64,000 nucleotides of DNA from Cheiracanthium punctorium (lineage: Eukaryota > Arthropoda > Arachnida > Araneae > Cheiracanthiidae), in assembly GCA_038373885.1 (NCBI GenBank), contig JAWZYV010019541.1, forward strand, positions 186,001 to 250,000, written 5' to 3'. Positions within the stretch are counted from its first letter, which is position 1. Each line of letters starts with the position of its first letter. Both the position numbers and the translations under genes were made by a program. Below the pieces are notes generated by a model, which saw nothing but the letters and a program-made list of their open reading frames with translations, had not been told where the DNA came from and searched no databases. Below are positions 23,231 through 33,625 of the stretch, in pieces.

Positions 23231-24547
23231 CGTCACGGACAGAATGACAGACAGACAAACTTTTTTTTAAATTTTTGAATTCCAAGAAGTGTACTGAAAA
23301 GTCTAATTTTATTTATATAGATATTTTACTTTGGGGCTTCACGTACTCATCTCCTCAAATGGATGAGCCGCCACTGCATCCAGAACGTAATTTATGACTC
23401 AAGTACCGGATGATAGTACATAATAGGTGGTCTACGCGTAGACATAATGAATACACTGAAACCTCTGGACGATAGTCTTCCGGCAACAAGGTAACTGAGG
23501 AGTCAAAAAATTTACGACTGATTTCTTGCACTTTCTAGATAAACATACACGGGTTATTGAAAAATATTTTGCCTCATGTTCAATTTGAAGACTGAACTGT
23601 GGGCCACAGCTTTAATGATTCCAGCTTTGATTTTTGATAATGATTGTATAAAGAATAAATTTTTATTAATGAATATTAAAAATCAAGTTTAAATTTATCT
23701 AAAATACAAGATTGTTTAAATAATTTAAAAATAATAATTTTACACTAGTATAGTGATCGGTGAATCTTTTATACGTTCTTATTAGAAATAATACTGCATT
23801 TTATTATACTAATAAGAGTTATATTAAAAGTTGCGTTATTAATTACCAAACGGGTGGATCGTACACAGGAGCGCCCCGACACAGTAAGCAAGATAAGCAA
23901 GGGGCGCCGTCTTCGGAGAGGCGCTATTTTGAACTCAAAACTGAGAAAAACTTTATCTGAATTTAAGAGAGTATTTTGGGTTTGAGAATCCATTCTCTAT
24001 TACCGATTAATCATATATATAGGCTTTTTTTTTTTTTACCATGGCTAATGCATAAAAGTTTGATTTGTAACACCATAAATATCCAAAACGAAATCCTCCA
24101 AGATCATTCTAAAAGTTTGGGAAAACTTGAGTAATGTTTTGACCTTGATAAAATACTGTAAACAAGAATTCTGGAACATCCTAGGAATATAGTCAGAGAC
24201 AGAAATGGCCAAATATAAAAAACGCAGTTACACGACACAGAAGCCCTCAAGAGAGAAGAAAAAAGGAATGGGGAAGCTCAACTCGATTTCCAAAGAAAAT
24301 CTTCTGAAATAGCTACGAACATTTCCTGTACAAGTCATTGTGAAAAGTTTGATTATAACTTTATAAAAAAATTCATTTGTGATTGTTCTATTTTTTTTTC
24401 TTTTTCTGTCAACAAATAAAAATACAAACACAACTCCTTTTTTTTCTTCTAAAATTTCGTAACATCGATTTGGCGCCCCTTTGGTGCTGCGCCCGGGGAC
24501 AGATGTCCCCCCTTGCCCCCCCCCCTAGCTACGCCACTGCACATGTT

Positions 24548-24671
24548 CGGCATATTTGGCACACCTATTTTTCCTTTGTGTATTTGTAGCGTAATTCTAA
24601 AGTCTAATTAAATATTGTTTTTGTTTACAATGTGTAATTATTTGTGATGAGAATCGGGAATGAAATCCCGA
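24548..24671 (+). repeat. GypA 5' LTR, last 124 bp
   Basis: Resumes at CGGCATATTTGG after hAT-A and ends '...gaaatcccga', matching the 3' LTR with two substitutions in this part. Confidence 0.95.
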
Positions 24672-24690
24672 ATTGGTGACCTTTTTCTAT
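24672..24690 (+). promoter_or_regulatory. GypA primer-binding site
   Basis: ATTGGTGACC follows the LTR directly, as in the intact PBS of GypB (TTGGTGACCCGGACAG), but diverges after GACC. It would base-pair with a tRNA 3' end to prime minus-strand DNA. The tRNA is not identified. Confidence 0.6.
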
Positions 24691-25404
24691 AGGACTTGAT
24701 TAGCACGTGTCCTTCTTAATCACGTGGATTTTTTTTTTCTCGCCTTCACCGGAGATGTCTTTTGCTTTATTGGAAGGAAGTTGATCTTCGAATAATCGAG
24801 TAGTGTGTGTTCATCTAGCGTGATGTTTATGTGTGTGTTAAAGTGTGTTCATCTATCGACAGTCTAATCGGCCGTAACTTATCGTGCTTGTGAATTGTGC
24901 ATTGTTATGGTGTTAATTTTTTCCTCTCATTCCCATGTGCAAACCAGCATAACTGGGGTAAGTCGCCAAGTTACAATTTTCTGAGTATGATATTTGCATA
25001 AGAGTATTTATTTCGTTCAGACAGCCTTAATTTTTTCAATTATGCCATTATTTAGCATCATAATTCCATGAATTCATATCTTATTTTTGCCTGATTATCA
25101 TAATCGTTAATCATTTTGCTAATCATAAATAATTGTTAACTCTTATTTAAATTTTTTTCAAATTATTTTTGTTTTAAAATGATTAAGTGGTTTTGATAGA
25201 TTAGTGATAAAAATTTAGTGATTACATTTTTGCTTGGTCCGCATTTTAAGATGCTAAATTTTAAATGTTTTTTGTGTTCTCTGTTAAAGATTTTTGCTTA
25301 ATTTTCTGTGTTTCATTTTAGTATTTGCGATATTTTAAATTGTTTGTTGGTATTCTGAAGAGTGTATTTCTCTCACTAACTAGCAATACTGAGTTACATT
25401 CAAC
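24691..25404 (+). other. GypA untranslated leader
   Basis: AT-rich, about 700 bp between PBS and the gag ATG. No conserved frame seen. Confidence 0.6.
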
Positions 25405-26180
25405 ATGACGGGCGATAATAGTGGGCAAGCAAATAATATCCCTGCAGCGGAGGTCAGCCGTGTGGCTTTGAAATTACCGCCGTTTTGGGAAAAATCCCCC
25501 GACCTCTGGTTCGTAAACATCGAGGCGCAATTCCGCATTAGTGGAATCACGGAAGATAGCACGCAGTACTATTCGGTAATTGCGGCTCTGAATGCCGATG
25601 TATTAGTTCATGTTAGCGACATCGTACTTGAACCCCCTGCCGCGGATAAGTACAAAAGAATTAAAGAGCGTCTCATTGAGGAATTTTCGGATTCTGAGCA
25701 AAAAAGGCTCAAATCCCTCATTTCAGAACTAACACTAGGGGACGACAAACCATCGCTTTTACCACGCAAAATGAGACAGTTAGCGAGGACTTACTAAAAA
25801 CTCTCTGGCTTCAGAGACTCCCCAGTCAAGCCCAAGCTATTTTATCAGTTTCCGATGATAAATTAGAAAAATTAGCCTTGATGGTTGGCAAAGTGCTTGA
25901 AGCAACAGATAAAGGTTCGCAGAGCTGTTTTGCGGTTTCGAAAGAGCAATCGGAGGATAAAATTACTGTATTGCAAAGGCAAGTGGAGGAACTAACGAAT
26001 CAAGTAAAAAATTTGGCACGCCGGCAAACGACTTCCAGATATCGATATCGTTCTAAGAGTAGGGACCGCTCACCGGGACCAGCTGGAAGTACCAATAAAA
26101 AATGTTGGTATCATCGCAAATTTGGCCAGCAGGCAAACAAATGTATCCAACCCTGCAGTTTTAAATCTCAGGAAAACTAG
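25405..26180 (+). pseudogene. GypA gag (capsid-nucleocapsid), frameshifted
   Basis: Gag would form the cytoplasmic virus-like particle and package RNA. The first frame (25405-25797) has the capsid start 'KLPPFWEKSPDLWFVNIEAQ' and a 'DSEQKRLKSLISEL' stretch. It then ends early, and the rest continues in another frame to 26180 with a coiled-coil-like segment, an RS-rich basic patch and CWYH...C...C (C-x2-H-x9-C-x3-C), the CHCC nucleocapsid motif. The ATG at 25405 fits the Gag N-terminus of GypB. The frameshift near 25790 prevents a full product. Confidence 0.88.
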
Positions 26181-26189
26181 CGGAGAAGT

Positions 26190-26790
26190 CGCACAGCGCG
26201 GCAAGCTGCGACTTCACTCCAACTAAACTTAGCCGCCTTTCTGTAAAAGATCGCAAATCTCAAATCAGTTATCTTATAGATAGTCCTTCCGTATACGCCA
26301 AAATGTATAGCCAAAATGTATATATAGTCCTTCCGTATACGCCAAAAATGAGAAGAAAAACAGAGTCTAGGATAAAATTATTTTCTGCAAACGGCTCAGA
26401 AATACATACGTACGGCACTCGTATTGTCAATTTAGATTTAAATTTGCGACGGCAATTTGCTTGGCCTTTCATTTTAGCCAGCGTAAGTAAACCGATCATA
26501 GGAGCGGATTTTCTTAACCATTACGGTCATTTTATTGATATTAAAAACAAATGCTTACGTGATCCTAAGACGTTATTAACGACGAGAGGACAACAGGCTA
26601 CCGATCGCCAATCTCAAATTACCCTAGTGGCGGAAAACTGTAAATATAAACAAATTCTAGCGGCGTTCCCGGAGGTTGTAAAACCGTATCCCTCTGTGCA
26701 GCAAGTTAAACATAGTACTGTTCACCGCATATTGAAACTACGGGGCAACCCGTATACACTAAACCGCGAAGATTACACCCTGCGCAGTTA
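26190..26790 (+). pseudogene. GypA retropepsin, active site broken by a small duplication
   Basis: Retropepsin would process Gag-Pol. The frame before the active site reads 'SYLIDS', where DSG(A) is expected. It then runs into a local repeat in which 'agtccttccgtatacgccaaaa' occurs twice (about 26281 and 26327). Downstream, 'KLFSANGSEIHTYGTR' and 'KPIIGADFLNHYG' are the usual protease flap and C-terminal blocks. The frame shifts again near 26760, before RT. Confidence 0.8.
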
Positions 26791-26817
26791 GCAATTGCCA
26801 AACAAGAATTTCAGTAC

Positions 26818-29361
26818 ATGCTGGACCATGGCATATGCCGACCAAGTAAGTCGAATTGGTCCAATCCATTGCACTTAGTACCCAAACCTAATAGCACAGA
26901 CTATCGTCCGACAGGTGATTACCGCGCTCTGAATAAAATAACAGTCCCAGATCGATATCCCTTACCTCATATACTAGACTTCGCGAGTGAGCTCTATGGC
27001 AAAGTCTTTTTTTCAAAAATTGATTTGATTCGAGCATATAATCAGATCCCAGTACATCCCGATGATGTACATAAAACTGCCATAATGACCCCATTTGGTC
27101 TCTTTGAATTTATGTTCTTAACTTTTGGATTATCTAATGCGACCCAAACCTTTCAAAGGTTTATTAATGAAGTATTGCGCGGCCTAGATTTCGTTTTTGC
27201 GTACCTAGACGATATTCTCATCGCTAGTAAGTCAGAAAAAGAGCATTTGCAACACCTGGAAACTGTGCTGCGTAGACTCACCGAGTATGGCATGCGAATT
27301 AATACGCCAAAGTGTATTTTTGGAGTTAAGGAATTACCATTTTTAGGCTATACTATTAGTGAACATGGCATCAGGCCGATGAAAGACAAAGTCGAGCCTA
27401 TTTTGAATTTCACATTACTCGAAACGGTAAATGAGCGTGGACGTTTTCTGGGCTTGTTAAATTATTATCGGTGTACTATTCCCCACGCGGCGCAGATACA
27501 AAGTCCTCTCACAAATTTACTCAAGGGCACAAGTTCTAAGAAACACAAAAAAGCCCCAATTGAGTGGTCAGAGGGCACCAAAAACGCATTCGAGCACTGT
27601 AAAACACAGCTCGCGCAAGCTACTCTATTAGCACATCCAAATCCGCAAGCAACCTTAGTATTATTCACAGATGCCAGTAACAATGCCGTGGGAGCTTCGT
27701 TAAACCAGTTAGTCAAGGAGGGTAAACAAAAAGAAATCGCACAGCCCCTAGCATTCTTCTCGGCAAAGTTAAACGCGACTCAACAGAAGTGGTCCTCATT
27801 TGATAGGGAATTGTATGCTATTTATGCGGCCATTAGACATTTCAGACACATGTTAGAGGGTCGAAATTTCACTATATTTACCGACCACAAACCTTTGATA
27901 TTTGCGTTTCAGCAAAAGCTCGATAAGTGTTCTCCGAGACAGCTGAGGCACCTCGATTTTATAGGGCAGTTTAGTACCGATATAAGATTTGTTAAAGGAC
28001 CAGAAAACATACCCGCGGACTTACTATCACGAATTGAGGCAATTAGTTTACCTGATTCCCTAGACTATAAAGCGGTTGCGCAGGCTCAACAAAACGATGC
28101 AGAACTTCAGACGCTCCTTAAGAAGCCAAATCTGCAATTAAAGCTTATGGATATCCCAGAGACCGAAGCCACGCTGTATTGTGATACTTCCACTGCGAAA
28201 ATTAGACCTTATTTACCTGCAGAATTTAGAAAACTAGCATTTGACCTAGTGCACAACCTCTCGCACCCAGGTATTAAAGCTACTACAAAGCTCATGACCA
28301 ATAAGTTTATCTGGAAGTCGATAAATAAACATGTACGGCTTTGGGTTAAAACATGCATCCCATGCCAAAGGTCCAAAATTCATAGGCATACGGTTAGTCC
28401 AGTCACCAACATACAGGTTCCTGACGGCCGATTTGAGCATATACATATTGACCTAGTAGGGCCCTTGCCAACCTCCGAAAATTATCAGTATTTGTTAACG
28501 ATGATAGACAGGTTTACTCGTTGGGTCGAGGCTTTTCCTTTGCGAGGCATTACCGCGGACACTGTCACAAAAGTTTTTTTCTCACAATGGATTGCACGAT
28601 TCGGAATACCGAAGGTCGTAACGACGGACCAAGGTCGTCAGTTTAAGTCCAATTTATTTCAATCTTTGGCTAAATTACTAGGTATTAAACATATTCACAC
28701 AACTGCGTTCCACCCACAGAATAATGGGCTTATAGAGAACGCCCGTAGGCCATTAAAGGCTGCGTTAAAGGCTTGTCTGAACGAAAATTGGACAGTAAAT
28801 CTTCCAACTGTCCTTCTCGGGTTAAGATCAGTACTCAGAGAAGAACTTGGCGCGTCCACAGCTGAGCTTGTTTATGGAACAACACTGCGGCTGCCGGGAG
28901 AATTTTTTGCCGCCAGCAAAGAGGACAGAAATCTTGCTGGACTGTTGCAGAAGCTGCGTAAAGCTATGAGCACCCTAGGACCACGGGCCACCAGCAATCA
29001 TGGAACAACCAAAACCTTTGTGCCCCAAGCACTACGTTCCTGTACACATGTGTTTGTCAGGCAGGACCACGTAAAACCACCTCTCACACCGCCGTATGAC
29101 GGACCATTCAAGATCCTGGAACGAACGGACAAAGTCTACAGAGTGCTCGTGAGAGATAGAGAGCAGGTGATTTCTATCGACAGGCTGAAGCCAGCCTTCC
29201 TCCTAGAGACTGAAAACAGTTCAACGAAACCTGAAGTGGTACCGGAAGCAAGGAGAAATGACGCTACGCCAAAGGTAAAGGGCGACACATCATCACCTGA
29301 GGCAGGAAAAATGACGCGGTCGGGAAGAAAAGTAAAGTTCCCAGTCCGTTTCATGATTTAA
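26818..29361 (+). CDS. GypA Pol: reverse transcriptase, RNase H, integrase
   Basis: 847 codons without a stop. RT occupies about residues 1-190, with '[10 protein letters not shown]', '[14 protein letters not shown]', '[13 protein letters not shown]' and the catalytic YLDD in '[11 protein letters not shown]'. RNase H occupies about 270-400 ('LFTDAS', '[14 protein letters not shown]', 'FTDHKPL', 'ADLLSR'). Integrase begins with an H-H-C-C zinc domain ('SHPGIKAT', 'CIPCQRSK'), then the D,D,E core ('HIDLVGPLP', 'TTDQGRQF', 'NGLIENARR'). A GPY/F-type end is also present ('[10 protein letters not shown]'). The true start lies upstream in the frameshifted region, so this M is not a natural start. 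It is the best preserved transposon frame in the window. Confidence 0.93.
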   Translation: MLDHGICRPSKSNWSNPLHLVPKPNSTDYRPTGDYRALNKITVPDRYPLPHILDFASELYGKVFFSKIDLIRAYNQIPVHPDDVHKTAIMTPFGLFEFMFLTFGLSNATQTFQRFINEVLRGLDFVFAYLDDILIASKSEKEHLQHLETVLRRLTEYGMRINTPKCIFGVKELPFLGYTISEHGIRPMKDKVEPILNFTLLETVNERGRFLGLLNYYRCTIPHAAQIQSPLTNLLKGTSSKKHKKAPIEWSEGTKNAFEHCKTQLAQATLLAHPNPQATLVLFTDASNNAVGASLNQLVKEGKQKEIAQPLAFFSAKLNATQQKWSSFDRELYAIYAAIRHFRHMLEGRNFTIFTDHKPLIFAFQQKLDKCSPRQLRHLDFIGQFSTDIRFVKGPENIPADLLSRIEAISLPDSLDYKAVAQAQQNDAELQTLLKKPNLQLKLMDIPETEATLYCDTSTAKIRPYLPAEFRKLAFDLVHNLSHPGIKATTKLMTNKFIWKSINKHVRLWVKTCIPCQRSKIHRHTVSPVTNIQVPDGRFEHIHIDLVGPLPTSENYQYLLTMIDRFTRWVEAFPLRGITADTVTKVFFSQWIARFGIPKVVTTDQGRQFKSNLFQSLAKLLGIKHIHTTAFHPQNNGLIENARRPLKAALKACLNENWTVNLPTVLLGLRSVLREELGASTAELVYGTTLRLPGEFFAASKEDRNLAGLLQKLRKAMSTLGPRATSNHGTTKTFVPQALRSCTHVFVRQDHVKPPLTPPYDGPFKILERTDKVYRVLVRDREQVISIDRLKPAFLLETENSSTKPEVVPEARRNDATPKVKGDTSSPEAGKMTRSGRKVKFPVRFMI

Positions 29362-29371
29362 CGTTGCCACT

Positions 29372-29384
29372 GGAAGGGGGGTAC
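29372..29384 (+). promoter_or_regulatory. GypA polypurine tract
   Basis: GGAAGGGGGG followed by TAC lies immediately before the 3' LTR, the standard priming site for plus-strand DNA in LTR elements. Confidence 0.75.
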
Positions 29385-29697
29385 TGCGGTGGTGCATACT
29401 CCCCTGGAACAAACCCCTTGGTTTGCGAATCCGCACTGTAACGGCAACTGGCTAGTGCACAACTCAACCGGTTTTCCCCGGACTGGACTCCCAACGTGGT
29501 TCTCACTCAGACGCCTGTAGACCTTGCGCTCGCCTGTATGTTGTGATTTTCCCCTGTTTCGCTGCCACATGTTCGGCATATTTGGCATACCTATTTTTCC
29601 TTTGTGTATTTATAGCGTAATTCTAAAGTCTAATTAAATATTGTTTTTGTTTACAATGTGTAATTATTTGTGATGAGAATCGGGAATGAAATCCCGA
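29385..29697 (+). repeat. GypA 3' LTR, 313 bp
   Basis: Runs from TGCGGTGG to ATCCCGA. It differs from the reassembled 5' LTR at three transitions. It lacks canonical CA at the end. The flank AGCTTTAAAAAAC matches the empty site at 42955-42967. Confidence 0.93.
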
Positions 29698-29832
29698 AGC
29701 TTTAAAAAACAGTTATTGTTAAAAACTTAATTAAATTTAGAATAGATTATTAGTTTAAATTTAGACAATAGTAATTAGGATTTGTATTAATAATTTTTCA
29801 TTAAAAAATATGCACGTTGTGTCAACGTGACA
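29698..29832 (-). repeat. GypC 3' LTR, first segment (TGTCAC end)
   Basis: Matches 42957-43091 almost base for base and ends at GTGACA on the plus strand. The minus-strand flank '...ttggaggagcata' fits a polypurine tract for GypC. Confidence 0.92.
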
Positions 29833-31009
29833 TATGCTCCTCCAAGTTTTCAGAAAAAATACATGTTCAGCATAAATATTAAAATAGTATATTAAACAAA
29901 GTCCAGTAATATTAAAAAATTGCATAAAGTTCTTGCAGAAAACCTTAAATTGTCCGTCTTGATTTCTTATGATGCAGTCCATTGGTATACTAAAAAAATC
30001 ACGAAATCTAAAACTGTGCTGAGGTTCCTGCATTGCTGATATTGTCAACTGAAAAAGTTTGTCAACAGTTCTTGCATATACATATTTCAATAGTATTTGA
30101 TATCAAAATAAGGATAATATTTCACACAAAAATTCAATAAAATTTTCAATAAAAGGTAACCCGGGATTTGTTATATCAAAAGGAAAGAGCTCTGATTTTT
30201 TTTTTTTTTTTTTTTTTCTCTTGAAGTGGTACCACTTGTAGCCATTCAAAAGGATTTCAATACAACATTGTTTTTATTTAAAATGTAAAAAAAATTGCCA
30301 TCTTGAAAGAAAAAGGACATACAAAATATATACATTTATTTTATCTCATATTTCACATTATAGAAACAACACAAACTTACTCATGTCTTTATTTTTTTTA
30401 AACATAACATTGTGAACAAAAAAATTTTAAATTTCAAAAATTGAAAAGGCTTTGGTATGTATTGTACCAAATGAAAATTGCAATTGTAGCATTGCAAGGC
30501 TAAAACTTTTCGCTGAGTTAGCTTCCCAAAAAAGAAAAGCAAAAAGGAAAAATGCTAATCAGCTGAAAAGAGAAAAAGTTATTAAATTCTATGGAAAATT
30601 CCTAAGATAAGGGAAAGGATAACAGAATATAATACTTATAAGAAAAACGTGTTCAAGGAGTGGAAATCCCAAAGTCGCACAACGACACAGTCCAGTAACA
30701 ATTAAGAGAAAAAAATGAAAAAAAATTGAGTGCAATAGTTTGATTTCACTTACATCAAACGGAATTTCTTCCAATTACTAGAGGAGAAGGGGGGGATAGG
30801 ACAGTAGAAGAAAAAAATTGTCAATATTTACCACATTGGGGATTCTAAACTGCCACACATCCATGTCAACAACAGAATTATGGAAAAATTAAAAAAAAAT
30901 ATTTTAAATATATTACAGCAGTTGAAAGAAGAAAGGAACAGGTTCAATACAAGCAGGTGATCAGGCTATTCGCATTGAAAGTGCCCAGTAAAAAACCAAA
31001 AAGGTTAAA
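29833..31009 (-). other. GypC region between pol and 3' LTR; no gene recognised
   Basis: AT-rich, with a T-run of about 20 at 30198. Only short frames occur on both strands, none with envelope-like features (no signal peptide plus ectodomain). Confidence 0.55.
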
Positions 31010-32237
31010 TTAATTTTTACATGGTCTAAAATTATAAGAGTGCGAAGTAGGAACCCGATAATGAGTATCAATTACAGGCAAGTCATTAAGTAAAGACCTT
31101 CGAGGAGGAGCAAGTTTTAACCTGTCAATATGCATTTTGCGAACTGAAGTATCAGGATTATCTAATAATTGAATTGCATAAATAACAGGAGAATATTTTT
31201 GTATAACCTTTAAAGGTCCAGTAAGATGTTTATTATATTTATCTTTAGACTTTAAACAATATCACCAGGGAAAAGAAATCTAAGCTTGGCATTTTCATTT
31301 TTCTTTAAATTTTGCTCATATTGTGCTGTGCAGACTTTAGATTAGAATATGTGTCAGCATAGATTTGCTTCAGGGGGGACATTACTTGAGACAGATAATG
31401 AGCTTTATCTAAATGATGAAACTGTAGCTGTGGGTCATACGTGTCAAAGATCATAGGTAACTCTCTGCCAAATTGTATTACATTAGGAGAAAATTGAGTA
31501 GAAGAATGTGTAGAAGCATTATACATATTTACATGAATGTTTATAGCATGAGCAAAGTTATAACCATCTTGAATTAGAGCATTTACAGTTGATTTAATTG
31601 AGGTATTGATTCTCTCACTAATTGAATTAGCCTGTGGGTGTCCAGAAGTAGTATGTCTTAATTTAATTCCAAAAAATTTGTTAAAGGTTTCAAAAACAGC
31701 ACTAATAAATTGAGTACCTAAGTCAGTAAGTATAATGGCAGGTCTGCCAAAAGTTGAGATGTATGAAAATAAACAGTTAGCAACAGCATCAGTGTTAATT
31801 GAGTTTAAGGGATAGAGCTGTAGAAAACGAGTAAAATGATCAATTATTGTAAGAACATGTTTTCCATTATTTAGAGGTCCAAGAATGTCCATGGAAATTA
31901 CTTCATTAGGTTTTTCAGGTATGTGATTATTTTGTAAAGGAATAGGTGGAGTAGCATGAGATTTTAATATTATGCATTTAGTACATGAATTAATAAAGTT
32001 AACTGTATCAGCATACATACCAAACCAAAAATAGCGCTGTCGAAGAAATTCATATGTTTTTGCAATACCAATATGTGGTAAATGGGCAATGGCCAAAACT
32101 TTTTTCTTTAGAGAGTTAGGAACAACAATAGTAGGACGAATTTCCAAAGATGAAGCTTCCTTAGCATAGTACAATAATTTATTTTGAGGATGTAGAGAAT
32201 AACATTTATTGTTGTTGCTGTTGTTATTAGATTTCAA
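31010..32237 (-). pseudogene. GypC integrase
   Basis: The frame 31305-32237 holds an HHCC zinc domain ('HLPHIGIAKT', 'CTKCIIL') and the D,D,E core ('SMDILGPL', 'LTDLGTQF', 'SISERINTSIK') about where expected for Ty3/Gypsy. Near 31322 a one-base shift moves the C-terminus to another frame, which reads on to about 31010 with 'LTGPLKVIQKY' and 'MHIDRLKLAPP', a chromatin-facing tail. It would insert the cDNA into the genome; the shift disables it. Confidence 0.88.
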
Positions 32238-32341
32238 GTCACTTATAATTTTTGAAATAGTTTTGTCTTTTTGTTGTTCATCAAGAAATGTTTTACAAGA
32301 AATTTCTAAAAGTGGGTCTTGTGGCGAAGATTGTGAAACAT

Positions 32342-33018
32342 TTAAATAATTAATAAGTTCAAAATTATCAGGTTTTTCAGAATGACAGGAAGACAGACTG
32401 CATCATCAATGACAGGAAGTACATCATTATTTAAATTTAGAGTACTTGGTTGAGAATTTATGTCATGGTGTGGTGGCGTTTCTTCAAGACGTGAAAAGTA
32501 ATCAGCCAAAAGATTTTGTTTACCAGGAACGTGTTTGAAATTAAATGCATATTCACTTAATTCGCATAGCCATTTAGTAGTGAGATCAGCAGGAGAAGTA
32601 GTTTTTCGATAGTGCTTTAATGGTTTACTGTCTGACATAAAAATAAATTCTCGATTGTATAGAAAATGTTTAAATGCTAAAACAGAGTCATGTAGAGCTT
32701 TTAATTCAATTTTTATGGCTGGATAATTTCCTTCAGATGTAGATAAAGATTTGCTAAAGTAAGAAATAGGATGCAATTCACCATTAAACTCTTTTTAAAT
32801 GACACCAGAAATTGCTTGATGACTACCATCAGTATTGAAAAAGAAAGGTTTAGACCAGTCAGGTAAACAAGCAAAAGGTTTTGTGAAGAAAATTTTCTGC
32901 AGTTTATTGAATGCTTCAGTGTGAATGTCAAGCCATTGAAAACTCTGTTTAGGACAAGTTAACTGGACAAGAGGATATGTTAGTTCAGCATATGAAGGCA
33001 TTAAATTTCGATAAAATC
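32342..33018 (-). pseudogene. GypC RNase H and RT thumb/connection
   Basis: The upper part (32795-33018) encodes 'MPSYAELTYPLVQLT' and 'FNTDGSHQAISG' (first RNase H Asp). After a stop/frameshift near 32790, bases 32342-32776 encode 'HPISYFSKSL', 'IKIELKALHDSV' (Glu), 'FMSDSKPL' (Asp) and 'NLLADYFSR' (Asp). The frame continues directly from the RT at 38207 once GypB is removed. Confidence 0.85.
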
Positions 33019-33386
33019 TGTGGCGTTGATTTCGTCGGTTTGCGAACCAACAGTTTGCGAGTCAGTTTGCGAACACACCGAACGAAAAGTCCCGCGAATT
33101 CACGAAGATGCAAATTGACCTTCACCAGTCTCTCCGGAGTAGATGGTTGGCAAGTATATAAACACCCAGCTGTGGGTGAAGCTGCTAAAGAAAATGGCAG
33201 CATTATGTTCTATAGCTCGCGACTGATAACTTTGTTATGTTATATTATTTGTTATCCTTAAAGCTTATTCATTTTATTTTTTATCAATAAAATATGTTAG
33301 TTGTTGAGATGTCTTACGACTTATTTTAAAGTAAGCACTTTTAGTGCGCAACATAAGGAGGTGTATAATCGTCACCCCCCTCTACA
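33019..33386 (+). repeat. GypB 5' LTR with TATA box and poly(A) signal
   Basis: TATATAAA at 33155-33162 and AATAAA at 33286-33291 place the U3/R/U5 layout. It starts TGTGGCGTTG and ends CTCTACA. A CG-containing motif 'gtttgcga' is repeated in U3. Confidence 0.93.
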
Positions 33387-33404
33387 TTGGTGACCCGGAC
33401 AGTC
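33387..33404 (+). promoter_or_regulatory. GypB primer-binding site
   Basis: TTGGTGACCCGGACAG abuts the LTR end, the expected location and form (TGG start). The priming tRNA was not assigned by comparison. Confidence 0.8.
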
Positions 33405-33625
33405 AGTTTGTAGGTGATTATGAATTTACGCCCTTCAACGACGACGTTCCAAGTCTTCAATCGTCTCAGCAAGGATTCCCCTCAACTTTGGTGACCCGAA
33501 TGTTTCTACTCTTCACTCGTATTCATCTGTGCCTATGGGACTACGCAAAGGTATGTGAATTTGCTTTGACTTCCCTTCCGGACCACCAACTCTAGCTCAT
33601 AACATATATAGTGTCGTGCTTAAAA

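Larger units (their letters stand above)
21916..23331 (+). mobile_element. Unclassified repeat with satellite body and TATAGAT tail
   Basis: It starts near 'tagctgaagtacccgccg' and ends in 'ttatttatatagat', a head and tail layout common in arthropod interspersed repeats. It carries ~155-bp tandem units and is split by a SINE. Boundaries are approximate and no target duplication was defined. Confidence 0.5.
21179..23376. mobile_element. hAT-B: hAT-type element nested in hAT-A
   Basis: Ends are CAGTGGCGGCTCGTGG and the inverted CAGTGGCGGCTCATCC. The perfect 8-bp duplication CATCCAGA lies at 21171-21178 and 23377-23384. No transposase is seen. Most of the element is occupied by a satellite-bearing repeat and a SINE. 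Confidence 0.9.
19997..24539. mobile_element. hAT-A: 4.5-kb hAT-type element inside the GypA 5' LTR
   Basis: Ends are CAGAGGCGTAGCTAGGG and, inverted, CAGTGGCGTAGCTAGGG. The perfect 8-bp duplication CACATGTT lies at 19989-19996 and 24540-24547. A subterminal 'gcgcccggggac' also occurs at both ends. No transposase domain is recognised; a 38-codon lysine-rich frame at 24204 is too short to assign. About half of its length is the nested hAT-B. Confidence 0.93.
19808..29697 (+). mobile_element. GypA: CsRn1-clade Ty3/Gypsy retrotransposon, youngest LTR element
   Basis: It has two 313-bp LTRs differing at 3 sites, an AAGCTT context at both flanks giving a 4-6-bp duplication, a PBS, gag, protease, and an 847-codon RT-RNase H-integrase frame. 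Excluding the hAT-A insertion it is about 5.3 kb. The Gag CX2HX9CX3C motif is the hallmark reported for the CsRn1 clade. Gag and protease are frameshifted, so it is not autonomous. It lies inside the GypC 3' LTR. Confidence 0.93.

Noticed and set aside
29833..31009. Possible envelope gene downstream of GypC pol
   Set aside because: No frame longer than about 110 codons and no signal peptide or ectodomain features.
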